Shown: in pieces, positions 52,045 to 62,162 of the stretch
How positions within the stretch are numbered: the stretch's first letter is position 1
Layout: each line of letters starts with the position of its first letter
Source: Verrucomicrobiota bacterium
Lineage (GTDB): Bacteria; Verrucomicrobiota; Verrucomicrobiia; Opitutales; Opitutaceae
DNA length: 64,000 bases
Direction of reading: 5' to 3'
Assembly: GCA_003641745.1 (NCBI GenBank)
Contig: QNAI01000007.1
Span: 1 to 64,000 of the forward strand
Translations under genes and position numbers: made by a program
Notes under the pieces: model-generated
Told to the model about the DNA's origin: nothing
What the model saw: only the letters and a program-made list of their open reading frames with translations
The model's database searches: none

Positions 52045-53879
52045 GTGCTCACCAGATCCTTCTCCACCACCAGGTTCTCAATGATGAATTCCCGGCGTTG
52101 AGCAGTGTTCTTGTCCATGTAGAAGGCCAGTAGTTCGTCCGTGTCGTGGACCTGAGCCAGGGTCACGGGATCGAGACGGATATTTTTCCCGATGAAGTCT
52201 TTGAATTCACCCGCCGAGATCTCGCCCAACCCCTTGAACCGGGTGACCTCAGGATTCTTTCCGAGTTCCTGCAGGGCGCGGTCCCTTTCCGTCTCACTGT
52301 AGCAATAGAAAGTCTTCTTCTTGTTTCTCACCCGAAAGAGCGGTGTCTGCAGAATGGACATGTGCCCGTTGCGAATGAGGTCGGGAAAGAACTGGATGAA
52401 AAATGAGAGGAGCAGCAACCGGATGTGCATGCCGTCGACATCCGCATCGGTGGCAATGATCACCTTGTTGTAACGCAGGCCGTCGAGACCATCCTCGATG
52501 TTGAGCGCGGCCTGCAGGAGGTTGAATTCCTCGTTCTCATAACAGACGCGCTTGCTCAGGCCGTAGGTGTTGAGCGGTTTGCCCTTGAGGGCGAAGACCG
52601 CCTGGGTCGCCACGTCACGACAGGCGGTGAGGGAGCCCGCTGCCGAGTCGCCCTCCACGATGAAGATGGAGGACGATTCCGCCTTCTTGTCCCGGGTATT
52701 GAGGTGAATCCGGCAGTCGCGGAGCTTGCGGTTGTGCAGGTTCGCCTTCCTGGCCCGGTCACGGGCAATGTCACGGATACCGGCCAACTCCTTGCGCTCC
52801 CGTTCCGACGCCTGGATCTTCTTCTGCATCGCCTCCGCCGTGTCCGAGTTCCGGTGGAGGAAATTATCCAGTTCCTTCCTCAGGAAACTGATCACGAAGT
52901 TGCGGACGCTCGGTCCCTTCGGCCCCATCTCCGCCGAGCCGAGTTTTACCTTGGTCTGCGATTCAAAGACCGGCTCCTGCACCCTGAGCGAAACGGCCGC
53001 CACGATCGAGGCGCGAATATCGGCCGCTTCGTAGTCCTTCTTGAAGAATTCGCGCACCGTCTTGACAATCCCCTCGCGGAACGCCGCCAGATGGGTGCCG
53101 CCCTGGGTGGTGTTCTGGCCGTTGACGAAGGAGGCGATATCCTCGCCGTAATGCGTCCCGTGGGAAAACGCCACCTCGATGTCCTCGCCTTTGAGGTGGA
53201 TGCTCGGGTAGTTCAGATTGCCCGTCTGGTTGTGCCCAAGGTAGTCGAGCAGGCCATTCTCGGACCGAAAGTTCTTTCCGTTGAAAACGAGGGTCAGCCC
53301 GGTGTTCAGAAAGGCGTAATTCCAGAGCATTTCCTCGATGAACTCCCGTCGATACTCGAACGCCCCGAAAAGCGCTTCGTCCGGGGAGAACGAGATCCGC
53401 GTGCCGTTTCGCTCCCTGGTCGAGCTCTGCCGGCGCTCCTTGACCAGTTGGCCCTGAGAAAAATCGGCGAGCTTGGTTCTGCCCTCCCGGAACGCCTCCG
53501 CCCTGAAGGATACCGACAGCGCGTTGACCGCCTTGGTCCCCACCCCGTTCAGACCGACCGATTTCTGAAAAGCCTCCGAGTCGTACTTCGCCCCGGTGTT
53601 CATTCTTGAGACCGCGTCGACCATCTTGCCCAGTGGAATACCGCGCCCGTAGTCGCGGACGGTCATCGATTCCTTCGTAAGTGAAATCTCAATACGCTTG
53701 CCAAACCCCATCGCGAACTCGTCGATCGAGTTGTCGATCACTTCCTTGAGCAAAACGTAGATCCCGTCGTCCGGGCTGGACCCGTCACCCAATTTCCCCA
53801 CGTACATACCCGGTCGCAGCCGGATATGCTCATGAGACTCCAGCGTGCGGATGCTTTTTTCGGTGTAGGCGGTCGCCAT
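52041..53879 (-). CDS. parE: DNA topoisomerase IV subunit B (ParE-like)
   Basis: The protein is 612 residues. It has the GHKL ATPase domain ([43 protein letters not shown]), the transducer domain and the TOPRIM domain ([26 protein letters not shown]), ending with the KGLGE motif ([13 protein letters not shown]). The 4-base overlap with parC and the lack of a gyrase-type insertion fit ParE. Repeat copy C lies 3 bp before its start. Confidence 0.93.
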   Translation of the reverse strand: MATAYTEKSIRTLESHEHIRLRPGMYVGKLGDGSSPDDGIYVLLKEVIDNSIDEFAMGFGKRIEISLTKESMTVRDYGRGIPLGKMVDAVSRMNTGAKYDSEAFQKSVGLNGVGTKAVNALSVSFRAEAFREGRTKLADFSQGQLVKERRQSSTRERNGTRISFSPDEALFGAFEYRREFIEEMLWNYAFLNTGLTLVFNGKNFRSENGLLDYLGHNQTGNLNYPSIHLKGEDIEVAFSHGTHYGEDIASFVNGQNTTQGGTHLAAFREGIVKTVREFFKKDYEAADIRASIVAAVSLRVQEPVFESQTKVKLGSAEMGPKGPSVRNFVISFLRKELDNFLHRNSDTAEAMQKKIQASERERKELAGIRDIARDRARKANLHNRKLRDCRIHLNTRDKKAESSSIFIVEGDSAAGSLTACRDVATQAVFALKGKPLNTYGLSKRVCYENEEFNLLQAALNIEDGLDGLRYNKVIIATDADVDGMHIRLLLLSFFIQFFPDLIRNGHMSILQTPLFRVRNKKKTFYCYSETERDRALQELGKNPEVTRFKGLGEISAGEFKDFIGKNIRLDPVTLAQVHDTDELLAFYMDKNTAQRREFIIENLVVEKDLVST

Positions 53880-53881
53880 AA

Positions 53882-53920
53882 GGGCACTTTGATTAATTCG
53901 AGTAGGTCAACGCGGCAAGA
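53882..53920 (+). repeat. Dispersed intergenic repeat, copy C
   Basis: The copy begins GGGCACTTTGATTAATTCGA and continues GTAGGTCAACGCGGCAAG. It lies directly upstream of parE, so it would form part of the parE leader or promoter. Confidence 0.78.
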
Positions 53921-54054
53921 TCGAAGGTGCGTCAAGCGTTCTCAACCCATTTGGATCAGTTCAACGCCCTGGGGAAAACACCCTACGTCTGGAGAGTCCT
54001 TTCTGACAAAGGATGCGCATACCGGCTGACCGAGTCATCAGGCAGCTGTTTAGA

Positions 54055-54068
54055 TCCCCTAATGGGGA
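54055..54068. promoter_or_regulatory. Small palindrome upstream of the DUF1800 gene
   Basis: TCCCCTAATGGGGA is a 5-bp inverted repeat around TAAT, 73 bp before the start at 54141. It could be an operator for the DUF1800-DUF1501 operon or chance. Confidence 0.3.
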
Positions 54069-54140
54069 GTATTTCGTGTACTTCGGCAAAAGCGGCCCCA
54101 TTCCGCACCGATATGCACTCGGGAAAGGGAATCTTGCACC

Positions 54141-56018
54141 ATGGTAAAAACACAAAAGCCTGAACAGGACACTGAGAAAAGCGCATGTGGGTCGAGCGGT
54201 CAATGCACCGGCGAATGCCGCTGTGCTCGAATCGAGACCCCATCAAACCCTATTTCGATTCCAGAGACCGATCGCCGAACCTTTCTGAGCACAGCGGTCA
54301 AAACGGGCCTGGCCCTGAGCCTGCCGGTCTCCGGCCTCCTTACCCGCCGAGCCGCGGCGGCCGATATTCCACCTCTGCCATCGGGACTCACTCCGATGCG
54401 CTCACCCGGCCACAATCAGAAATTTGCCCAATCCCGCAGTGCCCGGCCCGTGGCCTTCAGTCACTCCATGGCCGCTGCCGAGCCCGACGGCGAGTCGTCT
54501 GTCTCACCCCCGTCACTCGCGGTCATCGCCTTGAACCGAATGGGGTTTGGCCCGCGACAGGGTGACATCGAGGCGTTCAGCGCCCTGGGTTCGACCGACG
54601 ATGAACGCCTGAACGCCTATGTCGACCAGCAGTTGAATCCCGAGTCGATCGACGACAGCGCCCTGGAGGCCCGGCTCGATGCAGGGGGATACACCACCCT
54701 GAAAAAGACCCATGCCCAGCTCTGGGCGGACCATCATGGGGAATCCTATTCGATCCGGCAGCAGCCTTTCTGGGAAACCGAGCGCGCGGCATTCACCCGG
54801 GCGATCTTTTCCGACCGCCAGCTGGTCGAGGTCATGGCCGATTTCTGGCACAACCATTTCAATATTTACGCGGACAATTCTCAGATCGCCCCGGGCTGGG
54901 TCAGCTACGATCGGGACGTTATTCGCGGGAATATGCTGGGGAACTTCCGGCAAATGCTGCAGGCGGTCGGCTCCCACCCGGCCATGCTCTACTACCTGGA
55001 CAATTTCAAGAGCACCAATGCCGGACCGAACGAAAACTACGCCCGCGAACTGTTCGAACTCCATGGTCTGGGCGTGGATCACTACTATGGCGTCAATCGG
55101 CAGGCCGACGTGCCCAGGGACGGCAGCGGCCGCCCCCTCGGCTATGTGGACGACGACGTCTACGAAGCCACCCGGGCGTTCACCGGGTGGACGATCGACT
55201 TCGATACCGGGACCCTGCTCTACCGGGCCGACCGCCACGATCGCTTCCAGAAGACGGTTCTCGGTCACATGATGCCGGCCGATCAGGCCCCGCTCAAGGA
55301 CGGCGAGGTCGTCTACGACCTCATCGCCGAACACCCGGGCACCGGCCGTTACCTCGCCCGCAAGCTGTGCCAACGCCTCATCGCCGACAATCCCCCTGAG
55401 GATGTGATCCAGGAAGCCGCCGCCGTCTTCACGGCCAACCGGGATTCGCCCGACCAGCTCAAACGGGTGGTCCGGACCATCCTTCTCTCTCAGGCCTTCC
55501 GAAACACATGGGGTCAGAAGGTCAAGCGACCCTTCGAAATCCTCTGTTCGGCCATGCGGGCCTGTGGCCTGAACCACACCATTCAGCTCGATGACCGCTT
55601 CAGCAACGACCTGACCTATTACGCCCGCATCACCGGGCATCCCATCTTCCGCTGGCAGACCCCGGATGGGTTTCCCGACACCCGGGAGGAGTGGCTGAGC
55701 TCTTCCACCCTGATCATGGCCTGGAGAGCACTGAATCGCTTCTCCGAATCCAAGCACGACAACGGTGACCATGTGCTCGATATTCTCGGTGAAACCCCGA
55801 CCGACATCCGCAGCGCCAACGATCTGGCCGACTACTGGATTCAACGGGTTCTGGGCCGCGAGATGTCGCCCGCCGGACGGGCGGAAATTGTTTCCTTCAT
55901 GGGAGCGGGAACCAATCCGGACCTCGACCTCAAGTTGGACGGCGAATCATCCGCATCCATCCGAATCCGCGCCATGGTCGCGGTCGTCACCATGTCACCT
56001 GAATTTCTGCGCCGTTAA
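54141..56018 (+). CDS. DUF1800 family exported protein with N-terminal Cys cluster
   Basis: The protein is 625 residues. A twin-arginine-type signal (RRTFLSTAVKTGLALSLPVS) begins at about residue 45. The DUF1800 domain covers about 130-620: ALNRMGFGPRQGDIEAFSAL, FWHNHFNIYAD, NENYARELFELHGLG and VDHYYG are its standard motifs. Before the Tat motif there are four cysteines (16, 22, 26 and 28; CGSSGQCTGECRC), which is unusual. DUF1800 and DUF1501 proteins are commonly encoded together and are thought to act in the periplasm; no enzyme activity is known to me. The next gene starts 34 bp later. Confidence 0.87.
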   Translation: MVKTQKPEQDTEKSACGSSGQCTGECRCARIETPSNPISIPETDRRTFLSTAVKTGLALSLPVSGLLTRRAAAADIPPLPSGLTPMRSPGHNQKFAQSRSARPVAFSHSMAAAEPDGESSVSPPSLAVIALNRMGFGPRQGDIEAFSALGSTDDERLNAYVDQQLNPESIDDSALEARLDAGGYTTLKKTHAQLWADHHGESYSIRQQPFWETERAAFTRAIFSDRQLVEVMADFWHNHFNIYADNSQIAPGWVSYDRDVIRGNMLGNFRQMLQAVGSHPAMLYYLDNFKSTNAGPNENYARELFELHGLGVDHYYGVNRQADVPRDGSGRPLGYVDDDVYEATRAFTGWTIDFDTGTLLYRADRHDRFQKTVLGHMMPADQAPLKDGEVVYDLIAEHPGTGRYLARKLCQRLIADNPPEDVIQEAAAVFTANRDSPDQLKRVVRTILLSQAFRNTWGQKVKRPFEILCSAMRACGLNHTIQLDDRFSNDLTYYARITGHPIFRWQTPDGFPDTREEWLSSSTLIMAWRALNRFSESKHDNGDHVLDILGETPTDIRSANDLADYWIQRVLGREMSPAGRAEIVSFMGAGTNPDLDLKLDGESSASIRIRAMVAVVTMSPEFLRR

Positions 56019-56052
56019 GCCACCCGATCAGATTCGCCAACCCACATTCATC

Positions 56053-57678
56053 ATGCACGTTTCAAGACGAGGATTCCTTCAGGGCTGTTGCACAGCCGTC
56101 GCAGCCATGTCGGGCGCCCGCCTCGGCTATGCCGCCATCGCCGCACCCGGAGAACCCGGTTACAATGAAGAGGTGCTGGTCGTCGTCTTCCTGCGCGGAG
56201 GAATGGACGGCCTGAGCCTGGTCGCCCCCATCGACGGCCCGGACCGCAGCCACTACGAATCCTACCGGCCGACGATCCAGCTTGCGACCACCGGCGAGAA
56301 CAAGGCTCTGCCGCTGGACGAACAATGGGGTCTCAATTACCGCGCCGCCGCCCTCCACCCCATCTACCAGGACGGCAAACTCGCCTTCATCCAGGCCATC
56401 GGAATGGCCAACGGAACGCGCAGCCACTTCGACGCCCAGGAGTTCATGGAACTCGGGACCCCGGGTATGAAAACGGCCCGCGACGGCTGGCTGACCCGCC
56501 ATCTCAAATCCGCGGACAATATCCCTCCGGAAATCCTCATGCCCTCGCTTTCGGTGAGCAGCCTTCAGCCCACATCACTGCGCGGCGATCGCGATACCCT
56601 CACCTTTGACGGACTGAACAGCTTCGGCATCAACTCGGGACACTGGTTTCATGTCGACAGCCAGAAAACGTCACTCCGGCGGCTCTTCGATCTCGAAAGC
56701 GACCGGATTCATGATGCCGGCACCCAGGCTCTGAACGCGGCAGACATCATCGGAACCTATCTGGATGGAGATTACACCCCCTCCAATGGTGCCACCTACC
56801 CGGGCAACAACTTCGGTCGACAGCTCCAGAATATCGCCCAGATGATCAAGATCCAGGTCGGTCTCCGCGTGGTCACCCTCGATCTCGGCGGCTGGGACAC
56901 ACACGAGGAGCAGGGCTCCTCCGGCGACGGCTATATCGGGGGCAATCTCGATACTCTCTGCAGCGGCCTGGCCGCGTTCTACCAGGATCTCAACGGCGAA
57001 GGGAGCGCCGATTTCATGGCCAAGACCACCGTCGTTGTGCAGAGCGAATTCGGCCGACGCATCCGCGAAAACGCGAGCCGGGGCACCGACCACGGCACCG
57101 GCAATCTGATGATGGTCATGGGCGGCAATGTCCTCGGGGGGATCCATGGTGAATGGCCCGGCCTCCATCCCGACCAGCTCTATGACAATGCGGACCTGGC
57201 GCCGACAAACGATTACCGCCGGATTCTGAGCGAGATCGTCATTCGACGCCTCGAAAATCCGAGACTCGGGCAGATCTTTCCCGGTTACAACGACTACACC
57301 CCGATGGGCGTCGTCACCGGAGAAGACCTGCCCCCCGATTTCAACGGGGCCGCCCCACCCGATGAGGGCTCACCCTTCAAGAATGTCACCAGCCTGGGGG
57401 ACGGATGGAAGAGCTCCCCCTGGTTCGGAGCGTTCCGCGATGACCGGGCGCCCTGGATCTATCACCGCGAACATGGGTTCATCTATGTCAAGGGGATCGA
57501 CGAATCCAACCTCTGGCTCTACCAGCCGTCCCTCGGCTGGGTGCATACCGGACAGGGAATCTATCCCCACCTTTATTCAAAAAACCGCGAATCCTGGATC
57601 TTCCACGAAGCCGACAGTCGCGATCCTCGCTATTTCTACGACTTCAACCTCCAGGAGTGGTTTTCCGTCACCTCCTGA
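56053..57678 (+). CDS. DUF1501 family exported protein with W/Y-rich C-terminal domain
   Basis: The protein is 541 residues from the ATG at 56053; the upstream part of the frame overlaps the DUF1800 gene. The Tat-type signal is SRRGFLQGCCTAVAAMSG. The DUF1501 fold (sulfatase/alkaline-phosphatase-like) shows VVVFLRGGMDGLSLVAPID near the N-terminus, LDLGGWDTHEEQGSSG and VVVQSEFGRRIREN followed by GTDHGTGNLMMVMGG. The last 80 residues (WFGAFRDDRAPWIYHREHG; NLWLYQPSLGWVHTG) form a separate aromatic-rich domain found at the end of many verrucomicrobial secreted proteins, so this is a fusion. It is cotranscribed with the DUF1800 gene. Confidence 0.9.
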   Translation: MHVSRRGFLQGCCTAVAAMSGARLGYAAIAAPGEPGYNEEVLVVVFLRGGMDGLSLVAPIDGPDRSHYESYRPTIQLATTGENKALPLDEQWGLNYRAAALHPIYQDGKLAFIQAIGMANGTRSHFDAQEFMELGTPGMKTARDGWLTRHLKSADNIPPEILMPSLSVSSLQPTSLRGDRDTLTFDGLNSFGINSGHWFHVDSQKTSLRRLFDLESDRIHDAGTQALNAADIIGTYLDGDYTPSNGATYPGNNFGRQLQNIAQMIKIQVGLRVVTLDLGGWDTHEEQGSSGDGYIGGNLDTLCSGLAAFYQDLNGEGSADFMAKTTVVVQSEFGRRIRENASRGTDHGTGNLMMVMGGNVLGGIHGEWPGLHPDQLYDNADLAPTNDYRRILSEIVIRRLENPRLGQIFPGYNDYTPMGVVTGEDLPPDFNGAAPPDEGSPFKNVTSLGDGWKSSPWFGAFRDDRAPWIYHREHGFIYVKGIDESNLWLYQPSLGWVHTGQGIYPHLYSKNRESWIFHEADSRDPRYFYDFNLQEWFSVTS

Positions 57679-57692
57679 ACACCTATTCTGCC

Positions 57693-58949
57693 ATGCACGC
57701 AAGACGCCTGCCGCACTTCTTCTTTTCGTTCATTCTGGCTTCGCTCTTTGCCGCGGGGACTCTCCTGGCCGGGCCCATTCCAGAATACACACCGATCGAT
57801 CCGCCCGAGTACGTCCCGGACGGGGCACCCGATTTCATTCCGGATTTCCCGTTCGGCGATGTGGTCAATCCGTATATGGACGCAAACCCGGGCAGTCAGG
57901 TGGTCGGGGTCGGAGATCCGGTCACTCTTCGGGTCGATGTGGCCGAGCTTGGCCAGGTCGGCTACCAATGGCAGAAGGACGGTGTCCCCATCCCCGGAGC
58001 CACTGAATCGACCCTGACCCTGCCATCGGTCGACCGGACCGATTCGGGCACCTACTCGGTCCGTATTACGATAGGCGAATCCGCCCTGCTCACCTCGACC
58101 GCCTATTTCTCGGTCAGCGCTCCCTCGATCGGAGACGGAAACCTGCTCAACATCTCCACCCGAGGGCTGGTCGGTACCGGACAATCCGTTATGATCGGCG
58201 GATTCGTTATCGACGGGTCCGAACCCAGGACGGTGGCCATCACCGCCAAGGGACCCAGCCTAGCGGCATTCGGGATCAGTAATGCGATCGCCGATCCGCA
58301 GATCACGCTCTATCGGGGCCAGGAGGTGATCGGCTCAAACGACTCAATGTCCGACCTCGATCCGATCGAACGCGACGCCATTATCCTGGCCGGAATCGCT
58401 CCGACTGATCCGTTCGAACCCGCCATGGCCGTGTCGCTTGATCCCGGGCCCTACACCGTTCGCGTGACCAATAACGCCGGGGTCGAGGGTGTCGGCCTGA
58501 TCGAGGTCTTCGACTGGGATCTCATGACCGGAAACGCAGTGGACGCCGATTCCCGGTTGCTGAACATATCGACCCGCGGAATCGTGGGATCCGGTCAGAG
58601 TGTCATGATCGGCGGCTTCGTCATCGACGGGACTGAACCCAAAGCAGTCGCCATCATCGCAAAAGGACCCAGCCTGGCGGCATTCGGGATCACGAACGCC
58701 ATTTCAGACCCGGCCATCACTCTGCGCCGCGGCCAGGAGATCATTGCCCAGAACGACGATACCGCCGCCCTGCCGATGCAGAACCGCATCATCCTGGCCC
58801 AGGGAGGTCTCCTTCCATCCGATCTCTCCGAATCCGCACTTCTGGCGACGCTCGAACCGGGTGCCTATACCGTCGTCCTGCAGAACAACGGACCTACCGA
58901 CGGGGTCGGTATCGTTGAGGTCTACGATTGGGATCGCATCGCTCCCTGA
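57693..58949 (+). CDS. Exported Ig-domain protein with two verrucomicrobial C-terminal repeats
   Basis: The protein is 418 residues from the ATG at 57693, 14 bp after the DUF1501 gene. The signal peptide is [20 protein letters not shown], followed by a Pro-rich stretch of PEY/PDF repeats. One Ig-like domain covers about 68-148 ([20 protein letters not shown]). Two near-identical 130-residue repeats follow, each with the sequence [11 protein letters not shown] and [10 protein letters not shown]. It is probably secreted or surface-bound with the DUF1800/DUF1501 pair. The repeats also occur at the end of the protein at 35570. Confidence 0.87.
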   Translation: MHARRLPHFFFSFILASLFAAGTLLAGPIPEYTPIDPPEYVPDGAPDFIPDFPFGDVVNPYMDANPGSQVVGVGDPVTLRVDVAELGQVGYQWQKDGVPIPGATESTLTLPSVDRTDSGTYSVRITIGESALLTSTAYFSVSAPSIGDGNLLNISTRGLVGTGQSVMIGGFVIDGSEPRTVAITAKGPSLAAFGISNAIADPQITLYRGQEVIGSNDSMSDLDPIERDAIILAGIAPTDPFEPAMAVSLDPGPYTVRVTNNAGVEGVGLIEVFDWDLMTGNAVDADSRLLNISTRGIVGSGQSVMIGGFVIDGTEPKAVAIIAKGPSLAAFGITNAISDPAITLRRGQEIIAQNDDTAALPMQNRIILAQGGLLPSDLSESALLATLEPGAYTVVLQNNGPTDGVGIVEVYDWDRIAP

Positions 58950-59046
58950 GTCGATCCAGCTCCAGCCGTCGCGGCGAAGCGATTGACCAGGAGTGTTACC
59001 GCCTGAGGGTTGAACCGGAGGGGTCAACCTGCGCCCACCATCCCTT

Positions 59047-59068
59047 GGGCACAGTCTTGTGCCCTTTT
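59047..59068 (+). terminator. Rho-independent terminator after the DUF1800-DUF1501-Ig operon
   Basis: GGGCACA pairs perfectly with TGTGCCC (59047-59053 with 59058-59064) around the loop gtct, followed directly by TTTT. It lies 97 bp after the Ig-protein stop and 25 bp before the P-type ATPase start. Confidence 0.75.
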
Positions 59069-59092
59069 CGTACCTGTGCGAGGATTGCACCG

Positions 59093-61159
59093 ATGGATGA
59101 ACCCGATCACCCCTCTGCCCACGAGCCCGTCTCCACCGAGCTGGTCTATATGGGCCTGCCCTCGGAAAGGATCCTGCGGCCACGCTTTTACGTTGCCCTC
59201 ATCCTGACCCTCCCGGTGTTTGTCCTGGCCATGGGGCCGATGATCCCGGGTCTGAATCTCGGCCGGTGGGTTGATCCGCGCCTTTCGGGTTGGGTCCAAT
59301 TTGCCCTGACCACCCCGGTTTTCTTCTGGTGCGGGTGGTTCTTCATCCTGCGTTTCGTCCGCTCGCTCCGGGAGCGCGATCCAAATATGTTCACCCTGAT
59401 CATCATTGGAATCGGAGCGGCCTATCTCTACAGCACGTTCGCCATCGCCTTTCCCGGCTGGCTTCCCGACGCCCTGCTCACCGGTGGGCACCCTCCCATT
59501 TATTTCGAGGCCACCGCCATGATCGTAACCATTGTCCTGATCGGACAGATCCTCGAGCAGCGCACCCACGCCCGGACCGAGGACGCCATTCGCGCCCTGA
59601 TAAACCTGGCGCCCCGCATGGCCACGAGGGTTGGCCCGGAAGGTTCCGAGAAGGAAGTGCCGGTCGAGTCGGTCGTTCGGGGCGATCGACTCCGGGTCAG
59701 GCCCGGTGAAAAGGTGCCGGTTGACGGTCGTCTCGAGGAAGGGAACAGCACGGTCGACGAATCCATGATCACGGGCGAGCCGGTCCCGGTGGATAAGGAA
59801 CCGGGCGACAGCATCACCGGGGGCACGCTCAATACGATGGGATCCTTCATCATGCGGGCCGAACGGGTGGGTGCCGATACCGTCCTGGCCCGGATCATCG
59901 ATCTGGTCGAGGCGGCCCAGGAAACCGAGCCCCCCATTCAGCGCCTGGCCGACCGGGTCTCCGGATTCTTCGTCCCGATCGTCCTGACCGTCAGCCTCCT
60001 CACCTTCGTGACCTGGTACTGGATCGGCCCCGAACCCTCCTTCACCTACGCCTTGGTCAACGCGGTGGCGGTCCTGGTCATCGCCTGCCCCTGCGCCCTT
60101 GGTCTGGCCACCCCCGTCTCCATCGCGACCGGGATCGGCCGCGGCGCCCAGGCCGGAATTCTGGTCAGAGACGCGGAAGCACTCGAGCGACTCCAATCCG
60201 TGGATACGGTCCTGCTCGACAAAACGGGGACCCTGACCGAAGGAAGGCCCGGACTGGCCGCCCTGCTGCCGGCCGACGATGGCGACGAAAACACACTGCT
60301 GGCCGTGGCGGCCTCGGCCGAACTGGGCAGCGAACATCCCCTGGCACGGGCGATCGTGGCCGAGGCCCGGGCAAGGGGACTGGTGCCGACCCCACCGGAC
60401 CGGTTTGAGTCCGTGACCGCAAACGGTGTCCACGCTCGGATCGGGTCCGACTCGATCCGGGTGGGAAAACCGGATTTCGTGACGGGGTCATCATCCGACG
60501 CCACCGACCTGTGGCATGACCGCACGGAACCGGCCCGGCTCGCCGGCCAGACGGTCATCCTGGTTTCGAGAAACGAGCGGGTCCTCGGAGCGATCGCTCT
60601 CGCCGACCGCATCCGCGAGACGACCCGGGGGGCGGTGAACGAGCTCCACCGCCTCGGGCTTCGGGTCATCATGGTAACCGGCGACAACCGGGAAACCGCG
60701 GATGCGGTGGCCGGGGAACTCGGCATCGACCTGGTTCACGCCGGGGTCCGGCCCGAGCAGAAGCAGGCAATCGTGATGGAACATGCCGAACGCGGTGAGA
60801 AGACCGCCTTTTGCGGGGACGGGATCAACGACGCCCCGGCCTTGGCGGCGGCCCATGTCGGCATCGCCATGGGCACGGGCACGGACGTGGCGATCGACAG
60901 CGCGGGCCTCATCCTGGTCAAGGGCGACCTGACCGCACTCGTCCGCGCCGTCCACCTGAGCCGGGCCGTGCTGCGCAATATCAAGCAGAACCTCTTTTTT
61001 GCCTTCTGTTACAACAGTCTCGGCATTCCCGTCGCCGCCGGCGTGCTCTACCCCCTTTTCGGCGTCCTGCTCAATCCCATGATAGCCGGCGTCGCCATGG
61101 CCATGAGTTCCATCTCGGTGGTATCAAACGCACTTCGGCTCAAACGACTGAAGCTCTGA
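59093..61159 (+). CDS. copA-like: P1B-type ATPase, copper-exporter type, without N-terminal metal domain
   Basis: The protein is 688 residues from the ATG at 59093; the longer frame extends through the terminator. It contains the TGEP actuator loop (227-230), the CPC metal site in the sixth helix (332-334; [19 protein letters not shown]), phosphorylation Asp376 in DKTGTLTEG, the SEHPLA motif and the [10 protein letters not shown] hinge. The last two helices contain YNSLGIP and [18 protein letters not shown], which are the Cu(I)-type signatures. Unlike most CopA proteins there is no N-terminal CxxC metal-binding domain. It should export copper, perhaps silver, from the cytoplasm. The CnrYXH-like genes follow. 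Confidence 0.92.
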   Translation: MDEPDHPSAHEPVSTELVYMGLPSERILRPRFYVALILTLPVFVLAMGPMIPGLNLGRWVDPRLSGWVQFALTTPVFFWCGWFFILRFVRSLRERDPNMFTLIIIGIGAAYLYSTFAIAFPGWLPDALLTGGHPPIYFEATAMIVTIVLIGQILEQRTHARTEDAIRALINLAPRMATRVGPEGSEKEVPVESVVRGDRLRVRPGEKVPVDGRLEEGNSTVDESMITGEPVPVDKEPGDSITGGTLNTMGSFIMRAERVGADTVLARIIDLVEAAQETEPPIQRLADRVSGFFVPIVLTVSLLTFVTWYWIGPEPSFTYALVNAVAVLVIACPCALGLATPVSIATGIGRGAQAGILVRDAEALERLQSVDTVLLDKTGTLTEGRPGLAALLPADDGDENTLLAVAASAELGSEHPLARAIVAEARARGLVPTPPDRFESVTANGVHARIGSDSIRVGKPDFVTGSSSDATDLWHDRTEPARLAGQTVILVSRNERVLGAIALADRIRETTRGAVNELHRLGLRVIMVTGDNRETADAVAGELGIDLVHAGVRPEQKQAIVMEHAERGEKTAFCGDGINDAPALAAAHVGIAMGTGTDVAIDSAGLILVKGDLTALVRAVHLSRAVLRNIKQNLFFAFCYNSLGIPVAAGVLYPLFGVLLNPMIAGVAMAMSSISVVSNALRLKRLKL

Positions 61160-61359
61160 GCAGAATCGGGGCCATTGGCATTGCGGTCGCGCTGGCATGT
61201 CCCGGCACAGCCATGCGTAGACGAAAGCACGACCCTTGCCATGAAAAGTGAGGGAAGCGCCGTCTCCACACGTTTAAGGAATGCGAGCTGGGTTTCTTCC
61301 AACCCGACTTGCTTGACTCCCCCATCTGATCAGGCGAAAGAAACAAACCCCTGCCGTTA

Positions 61360-61719
61360 ATGAACGACGAACAGATCGACAGCTTACTCCGTGAACTGCA
61401 ACGGGACGACAGGCCCGAGCCGCCGGATCTGCGGCCCGAAGCGCGCGCCGAGATTGCCCGTCTCCGAGACCGACCCGGTTTTTTGCAGCGGCTCCTCCCC
61501 GTCCTCAGTTGGAATGAACTGTTGATGCAACCCCGCCTGGCTGCGGGTGCTCTGGCGATTGCCATTACCATCGGGATGATACCCGGGGCGTGGACCCTGG
61601 CGAGGGCTCAATCCGAAAACAAAGCCGAATTTGCGCGCAGATCATTGCATCTCGACGTCTTCGACACGGTTGGGTTCTTCACACTCAAAGTCGATGGTTC
61701 CGACACCCCGGGCCGCTGA
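61360..61719 (+). CDS. CnrY-like membrane anti-sigma factor (putative)
   Basis: The protein is 119 residues. A short cytosolic N-terminal helix region (EQIDSLLRELQRDDRPEPPD) precedes one membrane helix (LAAGALAIAITIGMIPGAWT) and a small periplasmic tail. This layout and the position before a periplasmic sensor gene and an ECF sigma gene match CnrY, which holds the sigma factor CnrH at the membrane in Cupriavidus. The sequence match is too short to be certain. Confidence 0.62.
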   Translation: MNDEQIDSLLRELQRDDRPEPPDLRPEARAEIARLRDRPGFLQRLLPVLSWNELLMQPRLAAGALAIAITIGMIPGAWTLARAQSENKAEFARRSLHLDVFDTVGFFTLKVDGSDTPGR

Positions 61720-61722
61720 ATC

Positions 61723-62151
61723 ATGCGCACCGTCATACTTTTTTTCTTCGTCGTCATCGGCGTGGCCGCAATCTCCGCTTTGGCCACCCGGCACTTCACA
61801 GAACAATCGCCGCAGACACCGGACGCCATGCACGGGTGGTTGCATGAGGAACTCAACCTGACGGATGAACAAGAGGCATCGCTCAATAGAATAGAGGAGC
61901 AGTTCGCGGGGGAAGAAGCGGGGTTGCGCGCTGCATTCAACGCGGCGAATCGGCACCTGGCTACCGTGATCCGGGAGGAGGGCGCATTTACCCCGCGGGT
62001 CGTGGCCGCGGTTGAAAATGTTCATCGAGAGATGGGAGAGTTGCAGAAGCTCTCGATTTCCCATCTTTTCGAAATGACCAAGGTGCTTGCTCCGGAGCAG
62101 AACGAAAAGCTCATGCGATACGCGGAAAAGGCGCTTACCGAGACCCCCTGA
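61723..62151 (+). CDS. CnrX-like periplasmic metal sensor (heavy-metal resistance family)
   Basis: The protein is 142 residues. The N-terminal helix (VILFFFVVIGVAAISALAT) anchors a helical periplasmic domain of the CnrX/Spy type: LHEELNLTDEQEASLNRIEE and FTPRVVAAVENVHREMGELQ. Metal-binding candidates include His38, His42, Glu46 and several later His and Met residues; exact ligands cannot be assigned. It starts 3 bp after the CnrY-like gene. In CnrYXH it senses Ni/Co and releases the sigma factor. Confidence 0.72.
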   Translation: MRTVILFFFVVIGVAAISALATRHFTEQSPQTPDAMHGWLHEELNLTDEQEASLNRIEEQFAGEEAGLRAAFNAANRHLATVIREEGAFTPRVVAAVENVHREMGELQKLSISHLFEMTKVLAPEQNEKLMRYAEKALTETP

Positions 62152-62162
62152 GCGAACGAACC

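Noticed and set aside
59024-60433. A 469-codon minus-strand frame opposite the P-type ATPase
   Set aside because: It is a shadow of the ATPase gene.
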